Shown: positions 41,253-51,076 of the stretch, in pieces
Layout of the letters: the number at the start of each line of letters is the position of its first letter
Position numbering within the stretch: the first letter of the stretch is position 1
Assembly: GCA_905221605.1 (NCBI GenBank)
Contig: CAJNDS010000924.1
Coordinates: 188,001-252,000 of the forward strand
Source: Symbiodinium natans
Taxonomy: Eukaryota; Sar; Dinophyceae; Suessiales; Symbiodiniaceae
DNA length: 64,000 nucleotides
Reading direction: 5' to 3'
Position numbers and translations under genes: made by a program
Notes under the pieces: generated by a model
Databases searched by the model: none
What the model was told of the DNA's origin: nothing
The model's input: the letters and a program-made list of their open reading frames with translations, nothing else

Positions 41253-41436
41253 CATTCCAGGATGGAAGTAGTGAACACGGACAAGTGTTGTAAGCATGGG
41301 CTGAGGGTTAGGGTTTAGGGTTTAGGGTTTAGGGTTTAGGGTTTAGGGTTCAGGATTCAGGGTTTAGGGTTTAGGGTTATATGTGATTCCAATACGGAAG
41401 TAGTGAACCCGGACAAGTGTTGTCAGCATCGGGCTG
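41253..41436. repeat. TTTAGGG tract flanked by a diverged 50-bp direct duplication
   Basis: ATTCCAGGATGGAAGTAGTG...GGACAAGTGTTGTAAGCAT (41253-41303) is repeated as ATTCCAATACGGAAGTAGTG...GGACAAGTGTTGTCAGCAT (41386-41436). Between them lies a TTTAGGG tract of about ten units (41306-41379). Confidence 0.9.
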
Positions 41437-41515
41437 GGCAAGTGCTGCAGGCGAAGGAGCAGGCGATGAATCAGTTGATGGAGGTCGGAGCCGGTTTCGC
41501 ATGGCGGTGTAGGGT
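41437..41515 (+). CDS. Exon-like island
   Basis: The frame reads VLQAKEQAMNQLMEVGAGFA and WRC before entering TTTAGGG-like sequence. It is helical and protein-like; no family is recognised. Confidence 0.3.
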
Positions 41516-41983
41516 TTAGGGCTTTAGGAGTTTAGGGGTTTAGGGCTTAGGGCTTTCCCTGCAGAGTACAGGGCTCGCACAGGGGTTGATCAGAATTATG
41601 GCGGCTTCCTGGCAACCGTGAACTTTCAGGAATTTACCATACTGGAAGCTCACAGGACCACTGATTTTGAAAGCCCCCCCCCACCCCCTGCCCGCCCTCC
41701 CCTCCCCACTTGTAGAATTGTGTCAAAAACTTTAACCACAATTGAGTTTGCAGGTCCACTGCTGCTCTTCATCTTAGCCTCCTCCTTCTAGGATTGTTGG
41801 TCAAATGTCAGTACGACAACTTGCAGGGCGATTGCTGACTGCATGCGTTCCCTAAACCTTAAACCCTAAACCCTAAACCCGAGACATACCTATCTAAAGG
41901 GCCCACCGGCCTCAGGGGACGTTGTGACAGACATGCCACCACGACTGCTTGGTAGTGCCGGCAGCACACCGTGTACTTGTTGC

Positions 41984-42093
41984 TACAAGGAGGGGCCCCC
42001 TAGTTGTAAGTAGAGTTATAAGGACCCTGAATTAGGTTATAAGTTATAAGTCCCTTAACTATAGTTAGCATAGCAAGGGGGGCCCTCCTTGTA
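41984..42093. mobile_element. MITE-like element, family E
   Basis: TA-CAAGGAGGGGCCCCC and GGGGGGCCCTCCTTG-TA ends. The interior AGTAGAGTTATAAGGACCC is the family signature. Its right end touches the family D element at 42092. Confidence 0.88.
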
Positions 42094-42191
42094 GTAGCAG
42101 AGTAGATAACCTTCAACCTTTTTGGGGTAATATAATCCCCTTGCAATCCCAAAGGTTAACCTTTAATCCCCCCTGGGTTCCTGGACAACTA
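42092..42191. mobile_element. MITE-like element, family D
   Basis: TA-GTAGCAGAGTAGATAACC at the left and CCTGGACAAC-TA at the right. The centre TTTTTGGGGTAATATAATCC is conserved in all family D copies. It shares the TA with the preceding family E element. Confidence 0.85.
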
Positions 42192-42249
42192 AGTGTTTTC
42201 TTGAAGCAGATGCAGCAATGGCAAAGCTCCTCGCCCCATGTGACACACC

Positions 42250-42354
42250 CCCTGGCTCTTAGCAGGGAATGGCGGAATGAGGTACCCTACATATTCCCAT
42301 AAAGGGTATAACATATTTGGGGGGGGGGGGGTGGAAGGTACCGAGTTCCCTCCC
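42250..42354. mobile_element. MITE-like element, family I, right end replaced by CCCTAAA
   Basis: CTGGCTCTTAGCAGGGAATG and GAATGAGGTACCCTACATAT at the left. A G13 run has grown inside, and the right arm (GAGTTCCCTCC) breaks into a CCCTAAA tract at 42355. Confidence 0.75.
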
Positions 42355-42394
42355 TAAACCCTAAACCCCTAAACCCTAAACCCTAAACCCTAAG
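42355..42394 (-). repeat. CCCTAAA tract
   Basis: About six units, directly joined to an exon-like island. Confidence 0.93.
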
Positions 42395-42574
42395 CCCTTT
42401 AAGAACCGCCAAGAGGACTGCAAGTTCAACCAGAAGGAGGTCAACCAATTTCATGAAGTGGATGGCCCAGTGAAGCTTTGCCACACGCGTGCTGTTGGCC
42501 ATTGCGGGTCACCCTTTAGTCCCCGCCACATGGATCCAAGCAGACATGCATCCATGTTCACAAACAAACCCTAA
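42395..42574 (+). CDS. Exon-like island, about 59 codons
   Basis: The longest clean island: PFKNRQEDCKFNQKEVNQFH, EVDGPVKLCHTRAVGHCGSP and FSPRHMDPSRHASMFTNKP, open from one CCCTAAA tract to the next, where TAA ends it. The Cys/His content (DCKF, KLCHTR, GHCG) is notable, but I see no defined zinc-finger spacing. Confidence 0.45.
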   Translation, partial: PFKNRQEDCKFNQKEVNQFHEVDGPVKLCHTRAVGHCGSPFSPRHMDPSRHASMFTNKP

Positions 42575-43303
42575 ACCCTAAACCCCAAACCCCAAACCCC
42601 AAACCCCAAACCTTCACCTGTTGATGAAAGCCACGTGTTCCGCTTATTTTTTGTGGCTGCGACACATGCATGAGCCCCATTCAGCTTCGGTGGTGGCATT
42701 CTGTCACTGTCTCTGCATCCAAGTAGAAGCCCTTTGAAACATCCCTGCTCAACATGCTCTATAGATCACGCCACACCGCATAGATTGCAGCATAGAGCGC
42801 AATCACACGGTTGAGTTGACGACGCCGCTGCGAGCTTACGCATTGAGAGGTTTGGGTCGTGAAAAGGGCCTTGCTTCCAGAGCCATGCGGACTGCTCTTT
42901 GTAGCCTTCGGCGTGCCGCCCAAGGGACGGTGCCGTGGGTGAGGGTCTATAAAGGTGTTTGGCTCAGCCTGCTACTTGTTTAGAAGACCCTTGTGCCTTC
43001 AGCACAAAACCCTGAGCCCGAAGACCTCAACAACAACCCTGAGCAGGGCTTAGGGTCTAGGGGCCCTAAACCCTATAACTAAATCAAGCCCTAGGTCCAA
43101 AAACTTGTCTACGCCCAGGAAGTAAGCCCTAAACCATAAACCCTAAACCGTTGATACATACGTTCAGCCTTGCGTTTCTGGGACGGCCTTTGAGGAGATT
43201 GCGTTTAAAGTACATGTGGCGTTGCATCTACATACTACACGAACAATACGAAGGCTCCATATTGCAACAGGACCCCTTCACAAGATCATAACCTAGTAGC
43301 CCC

Positions 43304-43402
43304 TAGTAGTAGAGTAGGTAACCTTTAACCTTTTTGGGGTAATATAATCCCCTTTTAATCCCAAAGGTTAACCTTTTGTTCCCCCATGTTACTGGACAAC
43401 TA
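43304..43402. mobile_element. MITE-like element, family D
   Basis: TA-GTAGTAGAGTAGGTAACC and TTACTGGACAAC-TA ends, centre GGGGTAATATAATCCCC. About 99 bp. Confidence 0.9.
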
Positions 43403-44195
43403 AGATAATGTAAGGAACTGCCCACACATAAAGGTATGCCCAGATAATGCGGGCGTGGGTGTGCGCGTTGGTCTTCATCGCCCTGTGTATATGTATGTAT
43501 ATATATATAGATGCATAACCATTGGGTTGAATCCCCTTCTTTAGGACCTGTGCCTCTGCCAGTGGAACCCCAGCCCCCCTGAGGAAGCAATTCCATCCTA
43601 GCCTCCCAAAGACCAACAAGCCAGTAATTCGGGAAGATTCCTTGAATCGTCTTAGGTTCCCTGTCCCTATCCCTGACGGGTAACCCTAAACCCTAAACCT
43701 AAACCCTAAACCCTAAATCTCTGGGTTAATTAATCTCTGCAAACATCGGGGAGGCGACAGCCCAGCGAGCGGCCCTCTTGTCAGGTGCAGGCGAGATTGG
43801 GATAGCCAGTCCCAGCCATTTTCTCTTCTTGTTTAGGGTTAAGGGTTTAGGGTTTAGGGTTTTGAGAAGTCCTTAGGGCCGTAGGGCTAGAGTTTACGCG
43901 TGCCTTCCGTCATATTTGTTGAGGGTACCATGCATAGGGACTCCCAGGTTTCTACAGTCGCAGCTATAAACCTCCTGAGTCTGCGCGACAGGGCCCCAAC
44001 GCGGCAGACCTCCACAGATCTTTGCACGTGCCTGAGAAGGGTTCCGGAAATTCCTAAACCCTAAACCCTAAACCCTAAACCCTAAACCCTTTTATGTGGG
44101 GGTCTGTGTAAGGGGCTTCTTGCTAAGATTGGTGGGCGCAAACGCCTCAGCCCCCGTGAGTCGCCCAAACCCCAAACCTGGGAGGCAAAATCAGC

Positions 44196-44335
44196 GATAA
44201 CAATCTGGTAGAAGTTTTTATTATTGTTTTGTTGTTCTAATTTTTCAACAGTATTCCTATTATGATAACAATCTGGTAGAACTAGTTTTTTATTATTGTT
44301 TTGTTGTTCTTATTTTTCAGCAGTATTCCTATTAT
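44196..44335. repeat. 68/72-bp tandem duplication
   Basis: GATAACAATCTGGTAGAA ... CAGTATTCCTATTAT occurs at 44196-44263 and again at 44264-44335, with a few substitutions and a short insertion (CTAGTT). Confidence 0.95.
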
Positions 44336-44499
44336 CTATTTGTTGTTGCTGTTATCGCTGTTCCTACCATTTTTTTTACCTTGATGTGCCCTCAGCCGTC
44401 CTTCTCACTCCTTGATTCTTGGCTCCTTCTACTTGGTCCAGAACTGCCTTGAAGTGCTTGGCCAACTGTCAATTTAGATGGACCAGCTGCATACCCAAA

Positions 44500-44620
44500 G
44501 GTCCTTGTACCCACATAGGGTCCTTGTGCCCATATTGTATATACTTGGGCCTTAAAGGGGTTCCTATACAGTCGCGTTAGGGCTGTGTATACTCTACGGG
44601 TGCACGGACCCTTAGGTATG
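44500..44620. mobile_element. MITE-like element, family L
   Basis: AAGGTCCTTGTACCCACATA and GTGCACGGACCCTTAGG are degenerate inverted ends; the interior is ACTTGGGCCTTAAAGGGGTT. Confidence 0.65.
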
Positions 44621-44673
44621 CTACCGGAAATCACTGTGTCGCGCAATCTCACCCCAGCTCCCTGAACCCCAAG

Positions 44674-44731
44674 CCCTAAACCCTAAACCCTAAACCCTAA
44701 GCCCTAAACCCTAAACCCTAAACCCCAAACC
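44674..44731 (-). repeat. CCCTAAA tract
   Basis: About eight units. Confidence 0.94.
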
Positions 44732-44953
44732 AGCGGCTCAAGGACGAGCATCGCCCACAGGCAGAGCCCAACCCACATCCGAACTCGGGAATAATCACAA
44801 ATAGTATTCCCTTATGGCCCCTATATATAGTTTGTGGTGCTTTACTGTAACTTTAGATCCTTAGCCTTTTTGGGTTTATTGGGTTTCTTATAAGGCAGCT
44901 AAAGGTTTAATTTGTAGCTACCCTCCTGAGGGCAGCCAAGATTTACTGCAATA

Positions 44954-44986
44954 CCCCCCCCCCCCCAAAAAAAAAAAAAAAAAAAC
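44954..44986. repeat. Poly-C/poly-A compound tract
   Basis: About 14 C followed by about 19 A. Confidence 0.95.
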
Positions 44987-45274
44987 CTATTACAATTATT
45001 AAGGCCCCTATTGTAAGACGGCATTGTGAGGTTATCCTACTCCAAGGCTCGCCAAACGTCGTCTTCATCCGGTGCTTAGTTTTAAAGATTCTGTGCATCT
45101 AACATGTGTATGTATATGTCTATGTATCATATTTGCAATATCTCATAATTACCATCCGTTACTTTCAGAAAGTGTGAGTCGAGGTCCCATAAAGCCCAGT
45201 TCCCAACTTCTAGTGGCTGGCAAGGAGACCCTCGGTGAAAGCAGAGGCTAACTTCGTAAGTTGGACTCAACATG

Positions 45275-45332
45275 GGTTTAGGGTTAAGGTTTAGGGTTTA
45301 GGGTTTAGGGTTTTAATGTTTAGGGTTTAGGG
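45275..45332 (+). repeat. TTTAGGG tract
   Basis: About eight units, with one TTTTAATG interruption. Confidence 0.9.
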
Positions 45333-45619
45333 CCCACGCGACACGGAAGGAGCGTCGACGAGCCTTGCCAGCTGCTACCATGGCTGTGCCCGAAAACAAT
45401 AAGTAAAAGACATAAATCAACACACACACACACACACGCATGTAGAAAGAGAGAGAGCTTGTATTATGCTAGGTCATCTGAAATGGATTTATGATGTTGT
45501 ATTGAATTATTATGCGAAGCCATAAATTCGTGTATGACTAGAAAAATCTGTATTGAGAGATCTTCTAGAATTCTATATTACAGAGGTTACGATTAGTCAC
45601 AAAGAAACGTGCTGTATAA

Positions 45620-45645
45620 CCCCCCCCCCCCCCCCCCCCCCCCCC
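45620..45645. repeat. Poly-C tract
   Basis: About 26 C. Confidence 0.95.
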
Positions 45646-45699
45646 GTGGCGACCAGAATCTTCTGGCAGAAGCACTCAATTGAGGGCCACCCTAAACCC

Positions 45700-45842
45700 T
45701 ACTTGGAGGTTCATGGTGCTTATTTACCAATTATAACTGTACTTATAACCCACTTATAAGCCCCTTAAAGGCCCTAATATGGTTACAAGTACAGTTAGAG
45801 TAGAGTCATAATTGGTTAATAAGTACCATGAACCTCCAAGTA
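45700..45842. mobile_element. MITE-like element, family A, full copy
   Basis: TA-CTTGGAGGTTCATGGTGC and GTACCATGAACCTCCAAG-TA, 143 bp. CCAATTATAACTGTACTTAT is mirrored on the right by ATAATTGG. Confidence 0.92.
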
Positions 45843-45941
45843 GACCCTAAAGCTCTAAACCCTAAACCCAAACAGAGGCCTCGCCTGCCATCTTCCGACC
45901 AGGCGCAGGCGCGAAGGGTCTCAGGGTTCGAGGTTGCCCAG

Positions 45942-46140
45942 TACTTGGAGGGGTTCATGGTACGTATTAACCAATTATGACTGTACTTATGAGGGGTTTA
46001 GTGTTTAGGGTTAGGGTTTAGGGTTTAGGGTAACTGTACTTATAACTGTACATTAGACCATATTAGGGCACTTAAGGGGCTTCTAAGTGCGCTATAATTC
46101 AAGTTAGAATTGGTGAATAAGTATTGCGAGCCTCCAACTA
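45942..46140. mobile_element. MITE-like element, family A, interrupted by TTTAGGG
   Basis: The left arm TACTTGGAGGGGTTCATGG and CCAATTATGACTGTACTTAT is cut at 45991 by a TTTAGGG tract (45992-46031). After the tract the element resumes with a second AACTGTACTTATAACTGTAC. The word ACTGTACTTAT is therefore duplicated on both sides of the insertion. The right end is a decayed GAGCCTCCAACTA. Confidence 0.9.
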
Positions 46141-46337
46141 TTGATATGGAGGTTTGGGCGTATGTTTAGGATAGGCAGGCTCTGGGTGCATGCGTGATTC
46201 TTTGTCAGACATGAGCCGCGCAAGCCAAGCTTTCCAAACATAGCACCTTTCGAAGATCAAGCCGATTTCAGAGATGTCTTGAGCTGAGATGTTTCAAAAA
46301 GTGTGAGTGCTCTGATGTGATCAAAGATACGATATTT

Positions 46338-46425
46338 GGGTGTATCTTATTGGGGTCCTGATTATGCGGGGATCCTACTATTTAGGAGGTCCAGTCTAGG
46401 GGTCCCCTTTTTTCGTATTAAAAAA
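46338..46425. mobile_element. MITE-like element, family F
   Basis: TATCTTATTGGGGTCCTGAT, GGATCCTACTATTTAGGAGG and CTAGGGGTCCCC; the terminal arms have decayed. Confidence 0.7.
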
Positions 46426-46628
46426 ACATACAGGTTTCAATTTGCATACTTGAAAATACCAAATACTACAGGGCATAAGCGAACAGTATTAGTCAGCACA
46501 TAGTCTCCTACAGTATTCGTATTCCCTTTTGGGGGTCTAATTCCTCCTTACACCCCTTTGCACAAAATGGGCACTTGCTTTTCGAGGGGGTACTGGGTAC
46601 TTGAATACCATTTCGGGTTGAGGGATCC

Positions 46629-46732
46629 ATGGCCCAGTAGTGCCCTTATTCGCTTTCTTGGAGGGCTTAGCTTCCCTTGAAAAAAACCCTTTAAGCAAAG
46701 ACATTTAATCCTAGGTTACTGGGCAACCTAGC
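46629..46732. mobile_element. MITE-like element, family C
   Basis: GGCCCAGTAGTGCCCTTATT and GGTTACTGGGCAACCTAG ends, with the interior AGCTTCCCTTG and CCCTTTAAGCAAAG. Confidence 0.82.
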
Positions 46733-46746
46733 CAGATTTCCGGGAG

Positions 46747-46807
46747 GACCCTAAACCCTAAACCCTGAACCCTAAACCCTAAACCCTAAACCCTAAACCC
46801 TAAACCG
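46747..46807 (-). repeat. CCCTAAA tract
   Basis: About nine units. Confidence 0.95.
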
Positions 46808-46931
46808 CTCCCTTACAGGTTTCCTGAGACTTGCCCAGGAGTAGTAGAGGGTACTGCGCTCAGGGGTTCTCCCAGAGGTCTGCCTTAAAGCCGTACGCCT
46901 CATGTTTGCACCCCAGGTTCGGGACAAAGTT

Positions 46932-47085
46932 TCGGGTTTAGGGTTTAGGGTTTAGGGCTACTTCTTAACCAATTATCACTGTACCTATAACTGTACTTAC
47001 AAGCCCCTCAAGTGCCCCAAGATGGTTCAAGTACAGTTAGAAGTACAGTGGTAATTGGTTAATAAGTACCATGAACCTCCAAGTA
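46932..47085. mobile_element. Family A MITE with its left arm replaced by TTTAGGG
   Basis: A TTTAGGG tract (46932-46957) joins directly to CTACTTCTTAACCAATTATC, the inner part of the family A left arm. The right arm GTACCATGAACCTCCAAG-TA is intact. The outer left 20 bp are missing. Confidence 0.87.
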
Positions 47086-47114
47086 GTCTTGCATGCACAT
47101 GTACAGGGTTCTTT

Positions 47115-47218
47115 CCCTAAGGATCCATGTACCTATATACACTTGGGCTTCAAAGGGCTTCCTATGTAGTAGCTTTAGGGGCCGAGTGTATACCATATAG
47201 GTACATGGATCCTTAGGG
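47115..47218. mobile_element. MITE-like element, family L, full copy
   Basis: CCCTAAGGATCCATGTACCT and AGGTACATGGATCCTTAGGG are perfect inverted arms. The interior is ACTTGGGCTTCAAAGGGCTT. Confidence 0.92.
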
Positions 47219-47285
47219 TTTGTGAACGCTGCATGAACAAGGCACAAAACAACACACCCAGCATGAGATGCGTATATCTGCCTAG

Positions 47286-47457
47286 GGACCAAAGGAACCC
47301 CTAAAAGTGGGGTCAGATACCCTCTGCTACTCCTCTTGCAATCCTTGTTCAGGTAAGATGAAGCGTATCAGCCCTTTTAGGGTTACCCTAAACCCGAAAC
47401 CCTAAACCCTAAACCCTAAACCCTAAACCCTAGACCGGGTTCATTTGGTCCCCCAGG
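47286..47457. mobile_element. MITE-like element, family N, with an internal CCCTAAA tract
   Basis: GGGACCAAAGGAACCCCTAA at the left and GGGTTCATTTGGTCCCC at the right are inverted arms. A CCCTAAA tract (47390-47434) lies just inside the right arm. Confidence 0.75.
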
Positions 47458-47500
47458 TTGGGGATTCTCTCTTGCTCCGCGTGATGCAAAATCCTTTCAG

Positions 47501-47566
47501 TTCGAGCCATTGCCGACGACGTGCTGCAGAAGCGCCTGCAAGGCTTCCAGGACCTGCCAGTTTAGA
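47501..47566 (+). CDS. Exon-like island
   Basis: Behind the acceptor-like AATCCTTTCAG the frame reads RAIADDVLQKRLQGFQDLPV and stops at TAG where the next TTTAGGG-like tract begins. It is amphipathic and protein-like. Confidence 0.4.
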
Positions 47567-47569
47567 GTT

Positions 47570-47615
47570 TAGGGTTTCGGGTTTAGGGTTTAGGGTTTAG
47601 GGTTTAGGGTTAGGG
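47570..47615 (+). repeat. TTTAGGG tract
   Basis: About six units with a TTTCGGG variant. Confidence 0.92.
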
Positions 47616-47753
47616 GTCTCGGGTGCCATCGGGGGTTTTGGGTTTAGGGTTTAGGGATTTCGGACGCAGAGGCTATCTGCCGATGCTGCACTCTAAAGGG
47701 TCTGTAGTTTATGCCCTCCACACGTGCGATCATCGAAGAGTCTGCCTTGGGAT

Positions 47754-47815
47754 TACTTGGAGGTTCATGGTACAGCACTTCTTAGCCCAATCATAACTGC
47801 ACTTATTACCCAATT
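47754..47815. mobile_element. Left half of a family A MITE ending in CCCTAAA
   Basis: TA-CTTGGAGGTTCATGGTAC and CCAATCATAACTGCACTTAT are present. At CCCAATTA the element gives way to AAACCCTAAACC and the right half is missing. Confidence 0.82.
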
Positions 47816-47873
47816 AAACCCTAAACCTATAGACCCTAAACCGCATGCCACCTCAACTTTCGTGCAGTTTCAG

Positions 47874-48066
47874 TGGGGACCAAATGAACCTTAAAAGGGG
47901 TTAGGGTTCAATGTTACCTGTAGTAGGGCATTCTAGTATAGGGTGTATGACCCCAATTATTCTAGTATAGGGTATATGACCCCAATTATTGTAGTATAGG
48001 GTATATGACCCCAATTATTATAGTATAGGGTATATGATCCCAATTTTCGGGTTCATACGGTCCCCA
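47874..48066. mobile_element. MITE-like element, family N, with four 29-bp tandem units inside
   Basis: GGGGACCAAATGAACCTTAA and GGGTTCATACGGTCCCC are the inverted arms. Between them a 29-bp unit (TCTAGTATAGGGTATATGAC + CCCAATTAT) is repeated four times: 47932-47960, 47961-47989, 47990-48018 and 48019-48047. Confidence 0.87.
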
Positions 48067-48775
48067 AGGTTTTCAGTGCTGCTTTCTTTAAGTCCAGCTG
48101 CAGTGTCTCTAGCGGCACTCGCGCGAAAACTCTAAAACAAAACCACCAATCCGGGACTAGGACTTGACCCTTACGGTCCACGTATTGACTTGCAACTTAG
48201 AAATGGTTAGGGTTTTGGGTTTAGGGTCTTGTGTCGTTCAAGTGCGTTGTGCATCTTTTGGTGCTTCGCATGAGGCTCGACAAGTTTACCCCTGAACTAC
48301 TATTTTGCTTTAGAGCCCCCCAACGACCCAAAACATGCTTATTAGGGCATTGTAGGGCGTATTATCCTTCATCTTTCTTGGCAGGGGTTCTTAAGCAAAG
48401 GGTAGTGACTCAGTCTACGACTTTCGGGGGTCCGGAACAACTCAGTATTAGAGTGTCCCTTAACCCTGAAACCCTAAAAGTAAAGGGTGACATTTCTTCT
48501 GCGGCCGTACAATGCACAAGCCATGGAAGCAGAAAAGGGACGATTTTGAGCCTCCAAAGCCCAGAGTTAAAACCCTAACCTCAGGGCGGCTCTATAGATA
48601 GCTCAGGGCATAATTAGAGGCTCAGGGTATCGGGCTTAGGGATTAGAGTTGAGGGTCATACCCCGTGGCTGATACTCATGAAGGGGGTCTTTGAGGAAGT
48701 GGGCGCAGGAACGTGCATGGATACAAGCTGCAATATAAGCGCCCTAAGCTTTAACAAACAGCCCTTATACCCCTC

Positions 48776-48856
48776 AACCCTAAACCCTCAACCCTCAACC
48801 CTCACCCCTCAACCCTCAACCCTCACCCCTCAACCCCAAACCCTAAACCCCAAACT
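48776..48856 (-). repeat. CCCTAAA/CCCTCAA degenerate tract
   Basis: About 11 units, mostly CCCTCAA and CCCTCACC, with CCCTAAA at the end. Confidence 0.88.
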
Positions 48857-49114
48857 AAAAGTGTCCAGGGTTTAAATTTGTGCTTGGCTTCTCCACCCCC
48901 AAGCCGCCGTGAGCCTTCGTGACTATGAGCTTCAACCCCCCCCCCCCCCCCACAAAAAAAAAAAACAAGGATAATGTTTGGAGTTCGGGCTTAGGCTTTA
49001 AGGGTTTATAGGGTCCTGTAGGGTTGTCTCACCTGCCAAGAACAAGTGCGCTGGGAGGACTTGTTTGCCGAAGCCCGCCTCTGCCTCGCAATTGCATTGG
49101 CCGGCTATACTAGC

Positions 49115-49207
49115 TACCCAAAGGCTCCTGTGTAGTTCCTTTTTGGGTTAGTATAGGGGATTCTAGTATACTAACCCAAAAAGGAACTACATTGGAGCCT
49201 TTGAGTA
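49115..49207. mobile_element. MITE-like element, family H, near-perfect palindrome
   Basis: TA-CCCAAAGGCTCCTGTGTA and ACATTGGAGCCTTTGAG-TA. The inner arms are CCTTTTTGGGTTAGTATAGG and TATACTAACCCAAAAAGGAA. Confidence 0.92.
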
Positions 49208-49435
49208 AAGTTAAGGGACTTAGAACTTAATTTAGCATCCTTATTGCCCATTTTTGGGCCTAAACCCCAAGACCTAAGCCCCAGAAGCTGGCACAGAACT
49301 ACCGTGTGCTTGAGCAACCCCTCAAAAAAGCAACCGTTTTTGTTTTAGAATTAGAAGGGCAATATAGCGACTATTATATAATATTGTATATCATTCCTTG
49401 TCTCTTTGGGGTTCTTGTACATGTGCAAATAGTAG

Positions 49436-49597
49436 ATAAGAACCGACATTTGTAGCGAATCTGCACTGGGCGGCGGCGCGGCGGCAGTAGCGAACGGCCT
49501 GCCGCAGCGAAGAAAATACCGCGATAGGTACTTCGACAAGGCAGGTAGGAACGACTGGCTTGCAGCCGCCTTGTTGAGCAACATGCACAAGCCCTAA
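49436..49597 (+). CDS. Exon-like island, 53 codons
   Basis: The frame reads IRTDICSESALGGGAAAVAN, GLPQRRKYRDRYFDKAGRND and WLAAALLSNMHKP, and stops at TAA inside the following CCCTAAA tract. KYRDRYFDKAGRNDWLAAALL is convincingly protein-like. The minus strand is also open here, so the strand is not fully certain. Confidence 0.42.
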   Translation: MRTDICSESALGGGAAAVANGLPQRRKYRDRYFDKAGRNDWLAAALLSNMHKP

Positions 49598-49655
49598 ACC
49601 CTAAACCCTAAACCCTAAACCCTAAACCCTAAACCCTAAACCCTAAACCCTAAAC
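49595..49655 (-). repeat. CCCTAAA tract
   Basis: About nine perfect heptamers. Confidence 0.96.
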
Positions 49656-49748
49656 ATCCTGTTTGCCCAAGCTTCCGTGCCAGCGGAGGTGGAGAGGAGG
49701 CGAGAGGCACAGGTCCATGTGGGATGGGTTGATGGCGAACCGACTGGG

Positions 49749-49857
49749 TAGCCCAGTGGTGCCCTTTCCCACTTCGTTTTTAGTGCAAGATTCCCTTAGA
49801 CAGTAAGCCAAACAACCCCCAAAAGGGTACCGTCATTAGAGCATGGTTACTGGGCTA
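49749..49857. mobile_element. MITE-like element, family C, full copy with TA ends
   Basis: TA-GCCCAGTGGTGCCC and GGTTACTGGGC-TA, with GATTCCCTTAGACAGTAAGC and CCAAAAGGGTACC inside. Confidence 0.9.
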
Positions 49858-49864
49858 CCAGCTA

Positions 49865-49928
49865 CCTAAACCCTAAACCTTAAACCCTAAACCCTAAACC
49901 CCAAACCCTAAACCCTAAACCCCAAACC
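49865..49928 (-). repeat. CCCTAAA tract
   Basis: About nine units with CCCCAAA variants. Confidence 0.93.
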
Positions 49929-50587
49929 TTACAAATCCTATAATCCCTCCAAACCCGTGGGCAGCTTAGGCTTGGACGATGCCCGGGAGCGGCTGGTCGG
50001 CAAGGGGCATATCATTCTAGGTCTCCCCCAGTTACTTAGTGGCTGGCTAGTGTTTCTGGGTTGCATAAATATAAATAAATATATATATATATAAGCCTAT
50101 TGCAGAAAAAAGTTAACTTTTTGGGGCTAGGGTATTCAGACCCAAACCCGATAAAAGCTGCCTTATGGCGCACCAGTGCGCCTCCGACATTTGTTCGGAA
50201 ACTCCCATGTCAGACTTTGTTTGAGTGTTCCAGACCCATTTCTTTGAAGGCGTCAGCTGCAGAATGAAGCTGCATGCATGCAAGGGTGGGCCTCTCTTTT
50301 GGGCTTCTCTAGGTAGGCCCCCTCGGGACATTTTGTATGATTCGCCTTTTTGGGTTTAAGAAGATCATATTTGGAATATTTTTCAAAGGGTTTTATGGGC
50401 CAACCTAGTCCCTTTTGAGGGGAACTACAGTGCTGCTAACTAAGTTTATGAAGTCATGTACTCACAAGTATGAGCCGATCGGTTGAGAGCTTCTTTTGCC
50501 CCCGCCTTCTCGTCCGGGCGGGCGCCCGGTGGAGGACCCTGAGCCCAAGAAATCAAGAGATCGGAGGACATGGACTGCAAAGCCCTC

Positions 50588-50663
50588 ACCCTAAACCCTC
50601 AACCCTAAACCCTAAACCCTAAACCCTAACCCTCAGACCCTAAACCCTCAGACCCTCAGACCC
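50588..50663 (-). repeat. CCCTAAA/CCCTCAGA tract
   Basis: About ten units; the variant CCCTCAGA is clustered at the end. Confidence 0.9.
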
Positions 50664-50787
50664 AGGACCTTGAACGACGAAGCCCCAAACCAAGAGATCC
50701 GCGTCATAAGTCGCCGGGAGTCAGCCCCAACTGAAACCTGCAAAGCGTGCGAGGTCTGAAGGCACCACCTACTTCAAGGCACGTTCG

Positions 50788-50900
50788 CCCACAGAGAGCC
50801 CAATTTCCCTTGACAAAAGATATATAGACCTTAAAATGTCTACAAGGATCCTGATTTAAGGTATATTGCTGAATTGAGGTGTTATTGGACTCTCTGTGCC
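50788..50900. mobile_element. MITE-like element, family B
   Basis: CCCACAGAGAGCCCAATTTC and GTTATTGGACTCTCTGTG inverted arms around AAGGATCCTG. Confidence 0.82.
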
Positions 50901-51076
50901 CCCATAAGCCTGTCATCATCTATACACTGAAGCAGCAAAATGTTTATAGTCAGCAGCTGTGACCTTTTGGCTGTGCAAAGGGCGTTGTAGGTTACCTGTT
51001 TGCAAGCCTTAAAACCCCCAGAGCCACCAATGGGGGTAGCCCACTTTGCAATTGGACACATCAATGATATCGGAGT

